This document shows, piece by piece, positions 34,831 through 48,152 of a DNA stretch of 64,000 bases. Made by a program: the position numbers and the translations under genes. The first letter of the stretch is position 1. Each line of letters starts with the position of its first letter. This DNA comes from Liolophura sinensis. Taxonomy: Eukaryota; Mollusca; Polyplacophora; Chitonida; Chitonidae. The stretch is from contig NC_088301.1 in assembly GCF_032854445.1 (NCBI RefSeq), positions 19,711,808-19,775,807 on the forward strand, read 5' to 3'. The notes under the pieces were generated by a model that saw nothing but the letters and a program-made list of their open reading frames with translations, was not told the origin of the DNA and did no database searches.

Positions 34831-35235
34831 ACAGATCAGCTTTCTCAATCTGAATAGCTATTCTGTCGAGACCAACTGCTGGCATTTTAACAGAAACGCG
34901 TTTGTTCAGCACCCAGACAAAAGGTTCGCCGGAACCACGTGGGGGTACCTATCACAGGAACGTTGCCAAAACACATCAATTTCTGTCCAGACATTTTCTC
35001 TTTGAATATGTCCATCTCAGATGGATGGGGATGTCAAACATGATATCGTGTTCTCCCACACAAGGTTTCTCCTCTCACCTCATCCAGAGCAAAAGCAATG
35101 CCAATGACAGATTAATTAGGCGGTTCTGTCTACATATACGCAGTTGATCTGTAATATTTCCCAGACTTATTATTATGAAAGAGATGTTAATAAGAATGTA
35201 CACACACAGGTACACTTCACAATACACTCGAGGTG
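34831..35235. other. Unique sequence
   Basis: No feature recognised. Confidence 0.4.
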
Positions 35236-35480
35236 TACCCTAAATGACATAAAATTTCACCCACAACATTGCATTTTTAGAGGCAAATAAATGTCACAAA
35301 ATATTATTCTTGGTGTTGAAATGCAAAATGTTCCAGCAGAATATTATCCCAGGTTCCAAGCAAACCTCAAAACATCTTTTTAAAGTTAAGAGAACTCTAA
35401 GAATTGGGGGAAAGTGGGCAAGTTAGTCACAGACAAAAATTTGGGGTCTTTTAGAGTACTTTTTCAATGGAGGTTCACAG
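35236..35480 (+). mobile_element. Dispersed repeat family C, copy 1
   Basis: It aligns in the same orientation with 45474-45720. Shared blocks include 'tttttagaggcaaataaatg', 'tcacaaaatatta', 'gttccaagcaaacctc' and 'agacaaaaattt'. No TIR, tail or frame identifies its class. Confidence 0.7.
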
Positions 35481-36428
35481 CAGCTAAATCTCGACAGGAT
35501 TTGAAAACAAACATGGTTAAAAAAAAAGTTGATGACATATTAGCTGTTGCTAATATCTACAAAAAAAACCTCTAAAATTCTGGAAACATGAAAACTATCC
35601 TGAGAAAATATTTAACATTCATAACTGATTGCTGGTGAACTGGTTTATATTCACATCAAAATATAATATTTCATTAAAAGCAGCGATGATAATATGATGC
35701 ACTATGGTTTATGTACCAGTTAATAAAACACAAGATTTCAATATCAGGTGATGTAATCATCTCACAAAATAAATTCCCTCAACTTCATCTATTTTTAGAT
35801 GGAGCTGTCTTTGGACTTTGGATATCTGCCAGGGAGAAAAGACGCCCAGGCCAGACGTACCCCAACAGTCCACCCTCAGCAAGTATATCATGGGCCCTCA
35901 CGGCAGAGGGTCTCTGACAGCCCCTGTATGGAATTCCAATCAGGTACTTAATGAGAGAGAAATATGAATTCCTGATGGTGTATGCAGGGCTATCTATCTT
36001 ACCTATCCCACCCACCCACCCACTTTCCCTCTATACCACCACATACCCCAGGCGATGCTCTGGCTATTATAGAAGCTCACATATACAATGCTATATAGAG
36101 TTAAAAACAGAGTATTACACAATAAGTTTGTTAGGTTAACTGTTAACCTTCATACTGCAAAGCATATTATGACAGCTTTTAAGTCACGTTATTTGAAAAA
36201 TAATTTCAACCAGTAAATGTATATGAGCCGATATATGTAGTGATGTATTACTGACTGTTTTCATGTTTTTAAAAATGAAATTGTATATACTGTTAGTACT
36301 TGTTTAATGTTCATGACTGTTATAGAGGGCCTCTGGGAATTGTTAAATCTGACAGAGCTACGCTGTTTGTCTACAGGATACATGCCAAATACTGCATTAT
36401 GAGCAAATAAATAAGTCTAGCATGTAGA
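35481..36428. other. Unique AT-rich sequence
   Basis: No gene or repeat recognised. Confidence 0.4.
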
Positions 36429-36552
36429 CTCTCAGTCAATCCAGTCAGCTTATATTACGCTCTCAGTCGATCCAGTCAGCTTATATTGCGCTCTCAGTCA
36501 ATCCAGTCAGCTTATATTAGGGTCTCAGTCAATCAAGTCAGTCTGTATTAGG
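36429..36552. repeat. 31-bp tandem repeat, 4 copies
   Basis: 'ctctcagtcaatccagtcag' plus 'cttatattacg', starting at 36429, 36460, 36491 and 36522; degenerate continuation to about 36570. Confidence 0.9.
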
Positions 36553-39107
36553 CTAGACTCAACCAATCAGTAAACTAAGTCTTGATTGTCAGACAGTGCT
36601 TAAAGCATAACCTGGCCTTCAAGCAAAAACAAACTTCGCTCGGAAAAAAAAAAAGGAGGCAGCTATATGTTTACCCTGTCAATCATATTGACAGCGAGAG
36701 CCCCCCAATACTCACACAGCACCATAATTACCAGATGCTGGACACGTAACTTGGACAGACACAGATAAATTACAAGTCGGTGACAGAAGAAAAATTCCTG
36801 GTCAGGATACAGGTGAAGCCCTCATGTCAGCAAGGTGCTTCACGCTGTAAGGCAGCAGCCCGAAATGAAAGCTCACACAGCTAATCAACTGTCTGAGGGA
36901 AAAGAAAGACGAATAAAGGTGTAATTTAGGGAGCACTTGGCCAGCCATTATTGTAGGCACTGATTGGCCCTGTGGACACACAGACAAGCCTGTCACAAAC
37001 ATCACTCGTCTAAGTGGTGCTCAATGGCTGACGGAAAGTACACCGCACAGAGGCCATTTTGAAGATTTACGAGCCTGCTTCATGGTTGGCCTTGGCAGAG
37101 AGGCGATGTCATCACCATTTGCGTCTTGACGGTTGAAGATCTTATTATGCGCTTGGATGAGATGGCATCGCCACAAATCCCTGATATTTCACTTAGGCCA
37201 AATTGGCACTATCTCTCCTTAATTACCTATTCCTGCATATTCCCATAAACATTTCAAAACTTGGTCCACTTCTAATGAGGACATGGTTTTCTCCATCAAT
37301 TATAAATCAACGCCCAGATGAGGTACCTATAATATGACGAAGGCCTTCGCTTCGAGTGCACCCTTGATCAGAATGATGAATGGCGGAGAACGAAGTCATA
37401 CATAAGCAAAATTAAGGTCAGACAAGATTCCTGTGCTTTAACGAACTATGCTGTTTAGAATCACTGCCAAATTAAGGTCTTTGCTCTGTATCATAACGAC
37501 CAGTGGCTTTTACATCACCCGCCATGGATCCCCCTTATCATGGTATTTTTGGTTAATTTATGAAGCATATTAGAATGTCGTGGGTAACCAATGGGTCAAC
37601 GGCAGGGCTCTGTTTAAACGAGTTTTCCAGAATGGAACCAGCACTGGCACAATTTGCGGAATTGCATTCTTGATTATTCATATTGGTATCTCTACCAGTT
37701 TACCAATAGGATGGAAGCTAATGTAAAATTCATGCCAACCTTTTGACATAGATGCCTTGATGATGCTCTCCAGATACAGGGCAAATCAGGATACAAGCCG
37801 AAAATATCCGGCCACGAAAAGAATGGTTTATACGGGTTAATTAACTAATCAAGTTTTAAAGACACCATCCATTATTTGATCAAAATTCCAAGTTACTTCA
37901 ACTCAAAGCTAATTTATCTCAGCAGAAAACAAGTTAAATGCACTACATGCAGTAAATATGGATGTAGGCTAACCAAACAATTTTCAAGACACCATCCACA
38001 AATCCACGATAACTATTTCTGTCAACCTGTGACAGTTTGTGACAAACTTTCCTACTTCCCGTAACCTATAAATAAGCACACTTGAAGACAAGTGGTCTTG
38101 AATGAATGTTATTCTGCATAAATGGCCACAAAAGCATGATCAAACTCTCATTGTCGCCAATGCCACAGAAGCAATGGCAGATGAGGAATAGTCTGCTTCT
38201 TCAAAAATGGCTTGGATTTCAACAGTAAATGGCAGCAAAAGTGACCGTCTCATTAGCTTTAAACCACTGCATGTCACAGTAGAGGATTTCATTTCTAGAT
38301 TTCCAAATAACATGTTTTATATGGATTATATGGGACGGTTCATATTACTCTGTTTCTCCGCAGTTCTCCACAGGTTTCTATACACTGCAAATATCGTACG
38401 TATATATCTCAAAAAATGCTAGAAAAATTAATTAATGCTACATGAAAGATTTCATTAATTAAGACATCCAAACGACCTTCAGTAACTTCTACTCGGGCTT
38501 ACCTTTGACCTTGGTCTTTCCTCTTACGAGACTTCAACAGTCTAGTTAAGCCTGGTATAACATTTATGACTCGCAGACTAAACTGGCTAGGACAGGAGTT
38601 AGTGGTGTCCATCTCACACCTCAACGGCCGTCCAACCAACTGGTCTCCAGGTACTCCTGGCCAAATTCATGCGGAATAATTGGTCATCACGACCAGATCA
38701 TGACATGGCTAAAGAGGTCTGACTGAGACAATGAGAGTTTGTGTACATATACCATAATCCATGCTGGCTCCTCTTAATACCAGTGCCCCTGCAGCGCCAA
38801 CCTGGCATCAAGGAAATGGTCACCTATCAGCCAATTAAACCATGCAGTGGCTTTACTGCTCATAACAACATACGTCCTGGGGAAAAAAATCTCTAATTCC
38901 TGTCAAGAGAGAGGAAGCGGCTGCTCCTGGAAGATAGGCAGCTTATGTTGACGTCAACATGCCAATAATTTTTTCTTTGATCGTCCGAAGAAGTCGTTGA
39001 AATAGGTCTTGCACATATGATGACCTTATCCAGTAATGAACAGCACAAAAGCATCACGGCAATTTGATTGCGATAAAAATGGATCGACACTCGAAGCTTA
39101 AATACTC
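36553..39107. other. Repeat-poor unique block with a CRE-type palindrome
   Basis: No SINE, MITE or array is visible across about 2.5 kb, and 36.6-37.8 kb is less AT-rich. A perfect 16-bp palindrome, ATGTTGACGTCAACAT, lies at 38945-38960. No coding region is supported. Confidence 0.4.
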
Positions 39108-39317
39108 AGTCACGCAGCAATGCCAGTGACAGCATCAACCTTGCTACTAACTCAGCAAAATGTCTCCAGGAACTAGTATATGACACTGGACAACTCTTGT
39201 GGTCAAACAGTGCTGCTAGTCACGCAGTGATGCCAGTGACATACATCAACCTTGCAACAAGCTTAGCAAAATGTCTCAAGTTAGCCATGTATGACAATGG
39301 GCACCTCTTGTGGTCAC
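39108..39317. repeat. 110-bp tandem duplication, diverged
   Basis: 'agtcacgcag.aatgccagtg' at 39108 recurs at 39218, with matching 'catcaaccttgc', 'agcaaaatgtct' and 'ctcttgtggtca' blocks. Confidence 0.85.
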
Positions 39318-40624
39318 CTCCACAGCACACAGGTGCATGTAGATGGCACGGTTAGAATTTGTGTAGCGACTGCCTTACAAAAAGGGTGTTAACGGCTGTA
39401 AAATAAACACTAACATGCCAACGGCGAGTAAGACATGATTGTCACACCCTGACCTTTCCCTTGATGTTTTCCAGTTTAACAAACACCATTAATGCTGATA
39501 AGTGTGACCCATGAAAGATCTATGAAGAATTGCTAGTCAGCGGCCGGAGGCTTATTGGGCATTGATACTGTCCCCATGCGACACCATCACCAAATACACC
39601 TTAAGTGCACAACAAGGTTGCCTAAAGGCAAGTCTCAGTTTCTAGATCCAGGTTCCTTGGCTTTAGTGAGTAACGCATACATAGTGTGCACTAATACACC
39701 TAGCCAGATATCACTGCATATAGCTTCTAGAAACTGTACACTTTCTTTGTCAGAGTAATCAGCCTCCATTAACACACCTGTGTGTACACATCAATCACCT
39801 GATGAACGAGTTACATAACATTCTTGTCAAGAACAAGAGTTCTACCTTTAGCACAGTTATCACCTGAGCTGTGCTCTCCAATTGAGCCCTTGTCACCAAT
39901 TTTACCTCTGTTCATATCCAAGGCCATTTAAGCAGTGATGTTTCTACTTACATGAAGGCCTGACACAGAAAAGTACTCTCGCTGTCAATGCACACCATTC
40001 ATGGGGTTAAAGTATCACCATATAGAGGCTTACCTGGTTGCCCTTGGAAACACACTACTGAGGTGTGTTCATATTGGAAGCACATTTATTAACCACACGT
40101 TTATGAGGTAAACAGATAACATGACCATTTTACCATTAGAATGAACTGGAATATTTGGAGAGGTCACGCAACATGTCTAGTCTATGTGGTTGCCAATGTG
40201 CGAAATAGTACAAGCCCAGATACCTGTACATGTGCAAGTGTCAATAATGCCAGTACTTCACATAACTGGTTTTGGCGGGCATTGATTTCTAATTACTGAT
40301 AATGTACAAGCATTTATGGTGCAAAATTGCCGAAGCTTCCTAAAGCAGGAGCTTATTTTGCCATTACAACATCTACAGACAAGCGAACATTTTTGATAAT
40401 AAAATATAACTAAAATAATTCGATGAAAAATCGGGAAATGATTTAGACTGACAGCTAATGAGTATTACTTCCTTTGCAAACTAAAGTGTTACCTCAGAGG
40501 GCAGACGTGGGAACCATCTGAACCGTTTGAAGGGCACAAGTAAGTATGTATGTATGAGATGGTTTCAAGTCGCACTGAACAATTTCTAGTCATAAGACGA
40601 CGCAGAGTCATTAGTTGTATGGAC
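39318..40624. other. Unique sequence
   Basis: No gene supported. Confidence 0.4.
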
Positions 40625-40870
40625 ATATACTGTCCTTTCTTGTGGCAGGATGAAGACACCAGACATGACACCCCACCCAGTCACATATTATGCTGACACT
40701 AGGCCAACCAGTCCTGTTTCCTTGCTCTATTACCTCTCCAGTGCTGAGCACAAAAAACCAGGCAGCAACAAGTACCATTTGTAAAGTCTTTGGTATGACC
40801 TGACCTGGGTTTGATCCCAGGTCTCCAGCCTTACAGGCAGATGCTCTAATCACTAGGTCACTCAGGCGGT
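40625..40870 (-). mobile_element. SINE-2 with tRNA-like head, internal deletion
   Basis: Minus strand: 'cgcctgagtgacctagtgat' (A box), 'ctgcctgtaag', 'gggatcaaacccagg' (B box region), then body 'accaaagactttacaaatgg', 'ggtacttgttgctgcctgg', and 'ggggtgtcatgtctggtgtc'. The segment between the last block and 'tgccacaag' is shorter than at 27.8 kb. No flanking duplication is obvious. Confidence 0.75.
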
Positions 40871-43517
40871 AAGAAGCATATAAGAGATCAATCCTTTCCA
40901 TGTGAACATTAACTGCAATCACACAACAAACACTTAAACATTGTTTCAAAACAACTGCAGCATGGCAAAAGTCAGCCAATGACTGTTTTTCACTATGCAA
41001 CTGTTATCACAGTCACACTCCATTAACCCACCCAATTGAGCCTGCAAGTGCAACAGAGACTACCTGGGAGTATCGAGCAAGCAATCAGAGCAGCAGAGCA
41101 ATCAATGAATGTAAACAGCTCATGCAGAAAGCATAACAGCATGTACTTAGATAAATGTTCCATGAACCCAGATTAACCTACAAAAAAAGATAAAAGGCTA
41201 CTTTCCACCCCCTCCCCCATCAAACACAAGTAAGACATATCTTGAATTTTATTGTAAAATCACTCTTTTAAACAAAAATTTCAGGATTCCAAGCAGATTC
41301 CTGTTGGATATCCTCCTATTTCCAATTTCTAACTTGTGCACATTTTTGGATAAGTGAACATGGCTGTGCGTTCCGACTCGCCGATGTAGTTAACAACATG
41401 GCATTTGCAACTCTGTTAGGCTTTATATGCATTAAATTGTGCAGCTTTATGGTACTGAATATGAGCTTGGTGTTCTGGTGGATTCTGTACAGAGCATGAA
41501 TCTACAGGAATCCATTTACATTCCAGAAAAAAATGACGGATGTCACCTGAATAGCAAGTTTTTGCAACTGTTTAACATAATATGCCAGCTGAAATTAATT
41601 CCTTCAAATGAGTTAAGATTCAATGTATATCAAATGAATTCCTACACAAGAGATGCCATCTTAATACATCTTTATATGTCGCTGTGTGAGCAATGTTATC
41701 GCCAATGTTACAAGTTCAAATCCAACTGTTCAGGTAAATACTGTGAAGGAACCTTTGGCAGGTAGAGTAATGATTAATGTTAATGCTTCAAAAAGTACAG
41801 CGGAATATCGAATCATAGCCTTAAAGAGGTAATAAATAATATAAAGTACAATGACGAGAGTGATGTCAAGCATTACAAGACTTGTACATTAACTGTCCTT
41901 AACAGTGATGGTAGGTGGAGATAAGGAAAAAATCAATACGCACACATATTCAGAAAAGAAGTTTGGGGGGGGTTGAAGTGGGATTTTCGTGTCAGTAGAC
42001 TGCCATTTCCATGCATACACTTGCTAAAATGGACAACAAAACAGTGCAACTGGATTACACTGGTTTCCATTCCAAGATAGAAACCCATTCTTTAAGACGC
42101 TCATCTGGGTTTTAACGCTATATACATGTAACCTGTAAAAAGATATGAAAATTTTTCATACCCGAGATACACAGGGTTAGACCCTAGTATCGACATGGTT
42201 TATAAAGGATTGGTTTGCGGTCATGGAGGCCAACAGGCCAATCCATACAGCGAGATCGACGGGCGAGAAATAGACCAGTGTAATGCATCTACCTTTTAAC
42301 AAGCCTTCAAAACGGTGTTTCATTAAGCATCCCTATAGCTCTTATCAACGAGTCACCGGTGCTATAGTAATGGTGTGGATTCAACTTGGATGCCTTTCAA
42401 ACTATCAATCATACACACTTCATTTAACACTTTCTGGGTAATATGAACGCTGGCCACTGTTTCGAATTCTTTTAATGTCCGGTGCATCAAACTACTGGTC
42501 ACCCAAGGCAGTGTGTGTGTACTCAAAGCGTTTTCATTAGTGTTTAAACATGTGGACAAGGAATCACGTATCCCATGAGACACAAAATGATTCAACAACA
42601 TGCCTTTACTACCAACGTTAATCACAGCAGCAAAACTAACTACTAAATGAATCAATCACCATTTATAGCAAATTAAATGGGCACTGTGAAAACAAAATGC
42701 CTGATTAACTTTATTACCTAATGAAGCAATGAAAAAAAACCCAGTAAATCACAACAGCAAGTGATAAACTAGTGTTCAATTAACTTCAGCAAGTTCTAAA
42801 AAATGGGCTTAAAATATTTGTTTTTATGTTAGACGAAGCACACATGCGTGTATTTCACAATTTTTTTTTTTTGCAAGTATGTTTATCTTTGCTTGCAAGG
42901 CCTCGGAGACAATAAGAGGTCCATGGCACTCTAGGGGGCTGTGTGCAGTCAGACGCTATGTAGAAGACCACTTATCTTTCACCGTTACTGTGCTTAAGTC
43001 TGTAGAGCATACAATTTGCCTAAGGTATGTGCCTGATGTCATCCGTAACACCACCATCATCTTGAAATAAATCAAATTCCTGCATTGATTTTAACACCTT
43101 TTGCAGGTGTTTGGTTTGGTTCTCTTTTATTCATTTAACTGGAAAAGAACCAGCTATTTGTGAGTTTGATCATGCAAACAGATAACTGCTTCTGCTTGGC
43201 AAGTGACCAGCCAGCCCATTGTGTGAGGCCACTGGTGATAAAGGTTGTGCTGAAAGCTAACAACGCTGACCTCCTGCTTTCAATAAAATTATCCTCCTTG
43301 GATAAAGACTAACAAACAAATGCCAGATAACTGTAACGTTTGTGTCAAGACATTATCAAATGACATTCTGATGACGAATCCAAATTAAGACTGGAAATTT
43401 AGCTCATAACCAATTACATGTCCAGACAGATATATCAAAATCGGAACCTTTGGGACCATAAACTATATGTATGTATCATATTGATGTAATTAAGACAAAA
43501 ATCACTTTTTGGAACAT
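40871..43517. other. Unique sequence
   Basis: No repeats of note and no recognised gene. Open frames at 41439-41765 (plus; no ATG at its 5' end) and 42362-42655 (minus) have no recognisable domain. Confidence 0.4.
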
Positions 43518-43781
43518 ATTTATTCACTTAATTGGTCCCGTACTCAAGAATATTTCACTTATATGATGGCGGCCAGCATTAATTAAGTGGGGGAGAAAAC
43601 CATGTAGACCCTGGGAGAAACCCACAGCCATCCGCAGGTTGCTGACAGACCTTCCCACATATAGCCGGCGAGGAAGCCAGCATAAGCTGGACTTGAACCC
43701 ACAGCAACTTCATTGGTGAGAGGCTTATGAGTCATTGTGCTGTGCGGGCATGCTAACCACCTCAGTCACGGAGGTCCCCTT
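43518..43781 (-). mobile_element. SINE-1, full length
   Basis: Plus strand: tttattca tail, 'ccgtactcaagaatatttca', 'atggcggccagcatt', 'ccatccgcaggttgctgaca', 'agccggcgaggaagccagca', B-box complement 'ggacttgaaccc', and head complement 'gctaaccacctcagtcacgg' ending in 'aggtcccc'. Confidence 0.9.
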
Positions 43782-44694
43782 TTGAAGTACAGGCCAATGT
43801 GTGTGAATCTAACAGAATTCTATTGTGCCTTTGATCTTTTATTAAACATTGATGTGGAAGTAAATATTTCCAGTAGAATAGATTTTTATGAATTTATAGC
43901 ACTGTTAGCTAATTTATTCTAATCTACACAATACTATTCAGGACCAATGTAAAACCCCACCATGTTTCATTACTTGAGAAGTGAATAAAAATGATTTCTT
44001 TAGAGATTAATACTGTTCATATTGTCATTTCTGTGCTCATTGATTGCTGATACAAGATAATCAATATTTACTCACACTGACACATGCACATAAAGAGAAA
44101 CACATATGTTCAGTGTACTTGAGTTAAATGGGGCCATTTTGAAACAAACAAACTGAAGAATTTTTTCAAACTGAAGACAAACTGATCATTTAGTGGGGTC
44201 AATGTTATGGGGGTTGATCACTAAAAAGCTTGATCATCATAAAAAACTAGGTCCAGATAAGTGCAAATTTGTGTGCATATGAGCTCCACGCAAATTCAGA
44301 AGTGTCCAACCGTGCCCAAATTCAACCTTTTCAACTGCCTGTGCAAACAATATTTTGAAACATTCTGAGAAAGCTGTATGGAGTAGAACAATAATATATA
44401 TACACAGTTTTACGAGGCTTGGATATGTGTATTGTGGCCAATATAACCCGTACTTGGAGTTTCTCCTTATGCTAATTAAGAGCTCTCAGTCATTAAGGCT
44501 AAACAATATACAAACATGAACCAAAGTGGTATAGAACTCTGGTATCAAGGGAACTTAGACGATAAATCTCTTGGAAAACCCCAGTAACCTTCTAATCTTA
44601 AGTAATCTGGACTTCCAACCAATTGAAGCAATCTTAATTATGGTCATGTTAATTGTGTTTCTCTTTAAGGGGATGATTCAAAAGTAAATGGGTG
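43782..44694. other. AT-rich unique sequence
   Basis: No feature recognised. Confidence 0.4.
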
Positions 44695-44840
44695 GATCTA
44701 ACGCATCTGATATCCCACCACCCCTTCTCGTGATAAGGTTACTTTTAATTCCATCCCCGTTGAAAGCAGTTGTGACGTCATGATGTCACAGAAAGATTGA
44801 ACATTTGTAATCAAGGGGTGGGACATCCGTTTGACCTATT
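44695..44840. mobile_element. Possible small foldback element
   Basis: The left 'atcccaccaccccttct' (about 44710) is the imperfect complement of the right 'aaggggtgggacatccg' (about 44814), with further partial matching outward. The centre carries 'tgacgtcatgatgtca'. Evidence is limited to the arms. Confidence 0.35.
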
Positions 44841-45473
44841 TGCAAGAATACTTATGGCTGGTCAATTGGGTGTTCTTGATTGACAAGTCTGGAATGGTCC
44901 ATAAGCATGCCTTCATGAGAATATCATTCCAGCACTAATATTAAATGTAAGAATGTCTGAAGAAGACAGCCCACAACCCATAGAATCAGCGTCTATTTAG
45001 AATGAGCCTCTGAGACCACCACTGAATATCTCTAGGTGGTATTCCAGAGTAATAAACTGTCAAGACTGCAAATTACAACAGTTATGCGAGTTAATGGATG
45101 ATACAATCTCTGTCCCTTATGAATTGACACGCATATTAAGGCCAGAAGGTGTTATGAAAATTTTGCATCATCTCAAAACATAAATGTAATAGGTTGTGAG
45201 ATGGATGATTGGTTTTAGTTTTGCTAATTCACTCTCTATAATACAACACACCTACCTCTATAGTTTATATGCGTGTGGATGATGGCACAAGGGCTGACAA
45301 GAATAAATCTGGAACATATTATTTTCTGGCACCAAATAAGCAAAAAAATTCTGCACTTTGAGTTTCTAAAGCTAAATTTTAATGTTTGTTAACATAACTG
45401 TTTTAATGATTGATATTACGTATTCCCCATCCTGACCTTACACCATAAATACATCTATGTGAACATATATAGC
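44841..45473. other. Unique AT-rich sequence
   Basis: No feature recognised. Confidence 0.4.
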
Positions 45474-45720
45474 CTAAATGACTGGAAATTTCCCCAACAA
45501 AAGTCCATTTTTAGAGGCAAATAAATGTCACAAAATATTAGTTTTGGTTCTGAAACTCACAATTTTCCAGTAGAATAACATCCCATGTTCCAAGCAAACC
45601 TCCAAACACTTTTCCAAAATCAACAGTACTCTCGGAATCAGGAAAATTGGGTGAGTTATTCAAGGACAAAATTTATGGTCATTTAGCATACTTATATACA
45701 CTTTTTGGAAATAATAATTG
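45474..45720 (+). mobile_element. Dispersed repeat family C, copy 2
   Basis: Direct-orientation match to 35236-35480; the block 'tttttagaggcaaataaatg' followed by 'tcacaaaatatta' is the best conserved. Confidence 0.7.
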
Positions 45721-47930
45721 GCTCAGATCTTTTTTTTTTTTAATATTCATGTAGTATATTACTTGGGCTACTGCGTTAAAGCATGCACGTTCCCACGTAA
45801 TTTGTACCCATTTGTTCCTTTCCTAGTAGGGTGTCCCTTTCTAACATACATAAATGTTCCGTGGTCACTGTATAAATGACAAACCATAGACGTGCGGCAA
45901 AACAAGAAAGCACACAGCTTACACCATTCAGATTCTTACAGGAACATCTGCTTCAACAACAACAGTGCATTTTGATTTCGTAACAATGTGGAATTATTCT
46001 GTGGAAGATGAAGGAAATGGGCAGCGACTTGAGGGCAGGTGCACTTATGGGCTCATGACAGACAAAGCAGTAAATGTAATCAGGTAGTCACAGTCTACAG
46101 ACAGGAATCTCACCAACATTTTGCACTAATAATATCATATTCGTCCGTAACGTGCCAGTCATACACCACTCATAACAAACATGATTTCGTCATTATACAC
46201 CAAGGTGAGTGCATGTATTGTGTGCATGTGCGCACAGCAGGCGTAATGCAGCATAACTTTCATGACGTTCAGCGCTCTATAAACTGTATAAATAACATAC
46301 GGAAAACTTGGGGGGAAATACCGGTGAAGTTTAAACATTTATATCAAGTTTATTCATTACCTGAGTGCCGCTGTCAGTTAACCCATACAAAACAAACACT
46401 ATCTCTGTATATCTTAGCTACTAATATATTTCTTTTAAAAGTAATTTATGCTGGTGAATAAATCCAATCTAATGAAATCAAATCCGAATATGGGAGCTTC
46501 AACTTAACTAAATTTCCAGGCATTGCATCAAACAATAAAAGCTTTATCTGGATAAGGGGCTTATAAATCAGAATAAGTCATAGGCCTCTCGCACTAATGC
46601 TTTAATACCTAGTGAGCTGGGTGGGTTAAGAAACTGTCAATATCTGGAAAATATCTGCTAATAACCTAGCAAGTCTCAAGGGCTCTTAAGCCACAACTTG
46701 ACGCCCTTTTTCCAAGCAACACCACAGAGCAGAGTTAATACTAGGCCAAGTAATACTATAGTGAAAAAAAAGAAGGTTCGAGCTAGCGAAAGCTAATATA
46801 AAATTGGGTTCCCGCGGTAACTATATATTATCAGCTCTGGGGTCGAAATATGGCTCCAGTGATAGCACTGTTTAAGTCAAGATGAATGACCACTGAGATT
46901 GGGTTAAGATGGAACCTGCGAGGTCAGAATTAATCACTCCCTGTATGGCATAATAAATTCACAGCAGTTTCCTCTTGACACTACTGACACTCGATGAAGG
47001 CCGGAAATCAACTGTTTTTCGAAGACGACAGCTCGGAGTCTATTCAAGTCTCCTGTCATAGCCTGAAGGCTCTACGGAGAGCTGACAACTATGTGTTCTG
47101 CGATTTTTGCCAAAGACCATAGAAAGATTTCTTTTTCAGTCCCAAACGGTTTTCCACTTACAATGCATATGTGCCCTTGGACTTCACCATTTCAAAGACT
47201 GATCAGCAGCAAGGCCAGCTGTCAACGTGCCAAGGGATTTTTTAACCTGTAGATACAATTATCTAACACTGGCTCCACAACAACTGTAGCAAATGAACTC
47301 TTTGTGTAGGAAAGCAATACGCTAGGAATTGGCCCCAACAAAATGGCTTCACACATCATCATTAAGATCAAGCCTTTAACAATAAAATCGCACAACAGAG
47401 CTACATAGCAACTAGCGACTAAAACAAGATGAAAGCATGCCTTTCCGATTGATCAGAATTTATTGCCACTTGGTCAGCAGTTTTTAATCGCAATGAGGAA
47501 AAAAACAGCTGGGTGTCAAGCTTTAAACACAGCCCATGGAGATCACAACTGATTAGGCTGCATGGAACCTTGAGACAAACAAACTGCTCAGAATTGTGCC
47601 CAGGAGCAAACAAGATGGTCCCATATCAAGTATGAGTTTGGAAAAAACAAGAAGAAAGCCTCCCTTATGAATATCTAGTCAGACAAGAGTCTGACTGATG
47701 ACAGGCTGCCTTTATTACATATAGTGTTATGACCCTGATGGAAGGTTGTGTGTGTGTGTAGGGGGGGGGGGGGGGGGGTAGTTTGGTCTTCGATGAAGGG
47801 ATACAAGAAATTGAAGTACTTGGGTCTCTTCAATGGCATAAATTATGAGATCATTAATAGGACAATTACAGATGCAAGATCATAGCACAATGGGAACATG
47901 TATTCAACTGTGTGTAGCTATACATGTATA
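45721..47930. other. Unique sequence with G18 tract
   Basis: A TG repeat followed by 18 G's at 47761-47778. An open plus-strand frame at 46039-46461 (140 codons, no ATG at its 5' end) has no recognisable domain. No other feature is supported. Confidence 0.4.
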
Positions 47931-48152
47931 TACTGTAAATTTTCAACCTTTTACACTGCTAAGACACTTTTTCCAGTGGAACTAATGCATACAATTATCA
48001 AAAAAATGACACTAAAAAAATGATTTGCTTGTGTAATTACAGATGTAAGCTCATAAAACTGTATAACTTATTTCTTTCACATCGATGGCAGTTCTCTCAG
48101 AATGTTTCAAAATATTGGTTTCAGTGATGGTTGAAAAGGTTGAAGAATTTGA
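47931..48152 (+). mobile_element. MITE-like element, family B, best copy
   Basis: The left end 'ctgtaaattttcaacctttt' and the right end 'ttgaaaaggttgaagaattt' form terminal inverted repeats around 'AATTCTTCAACCTTTT'. The interior matches 4687-4890. The outer repeat is nearly the same as in family A although the interiors differ. Confidence 0.75.

Noticed and set aside
40795-40870. tRNA-like sequence on the minus strand
   Set aside because: It is followed directly by the SINE-2 body and the anticodon stem pairs poorly; not a functional tRNA gene.
46039-46461. 140-codon plus-strand frame as a gene
   Set aside because: No ATG at its 5' end, no recognised motif and no splice-like borders noted; its length is possible by chance in this much sequence.
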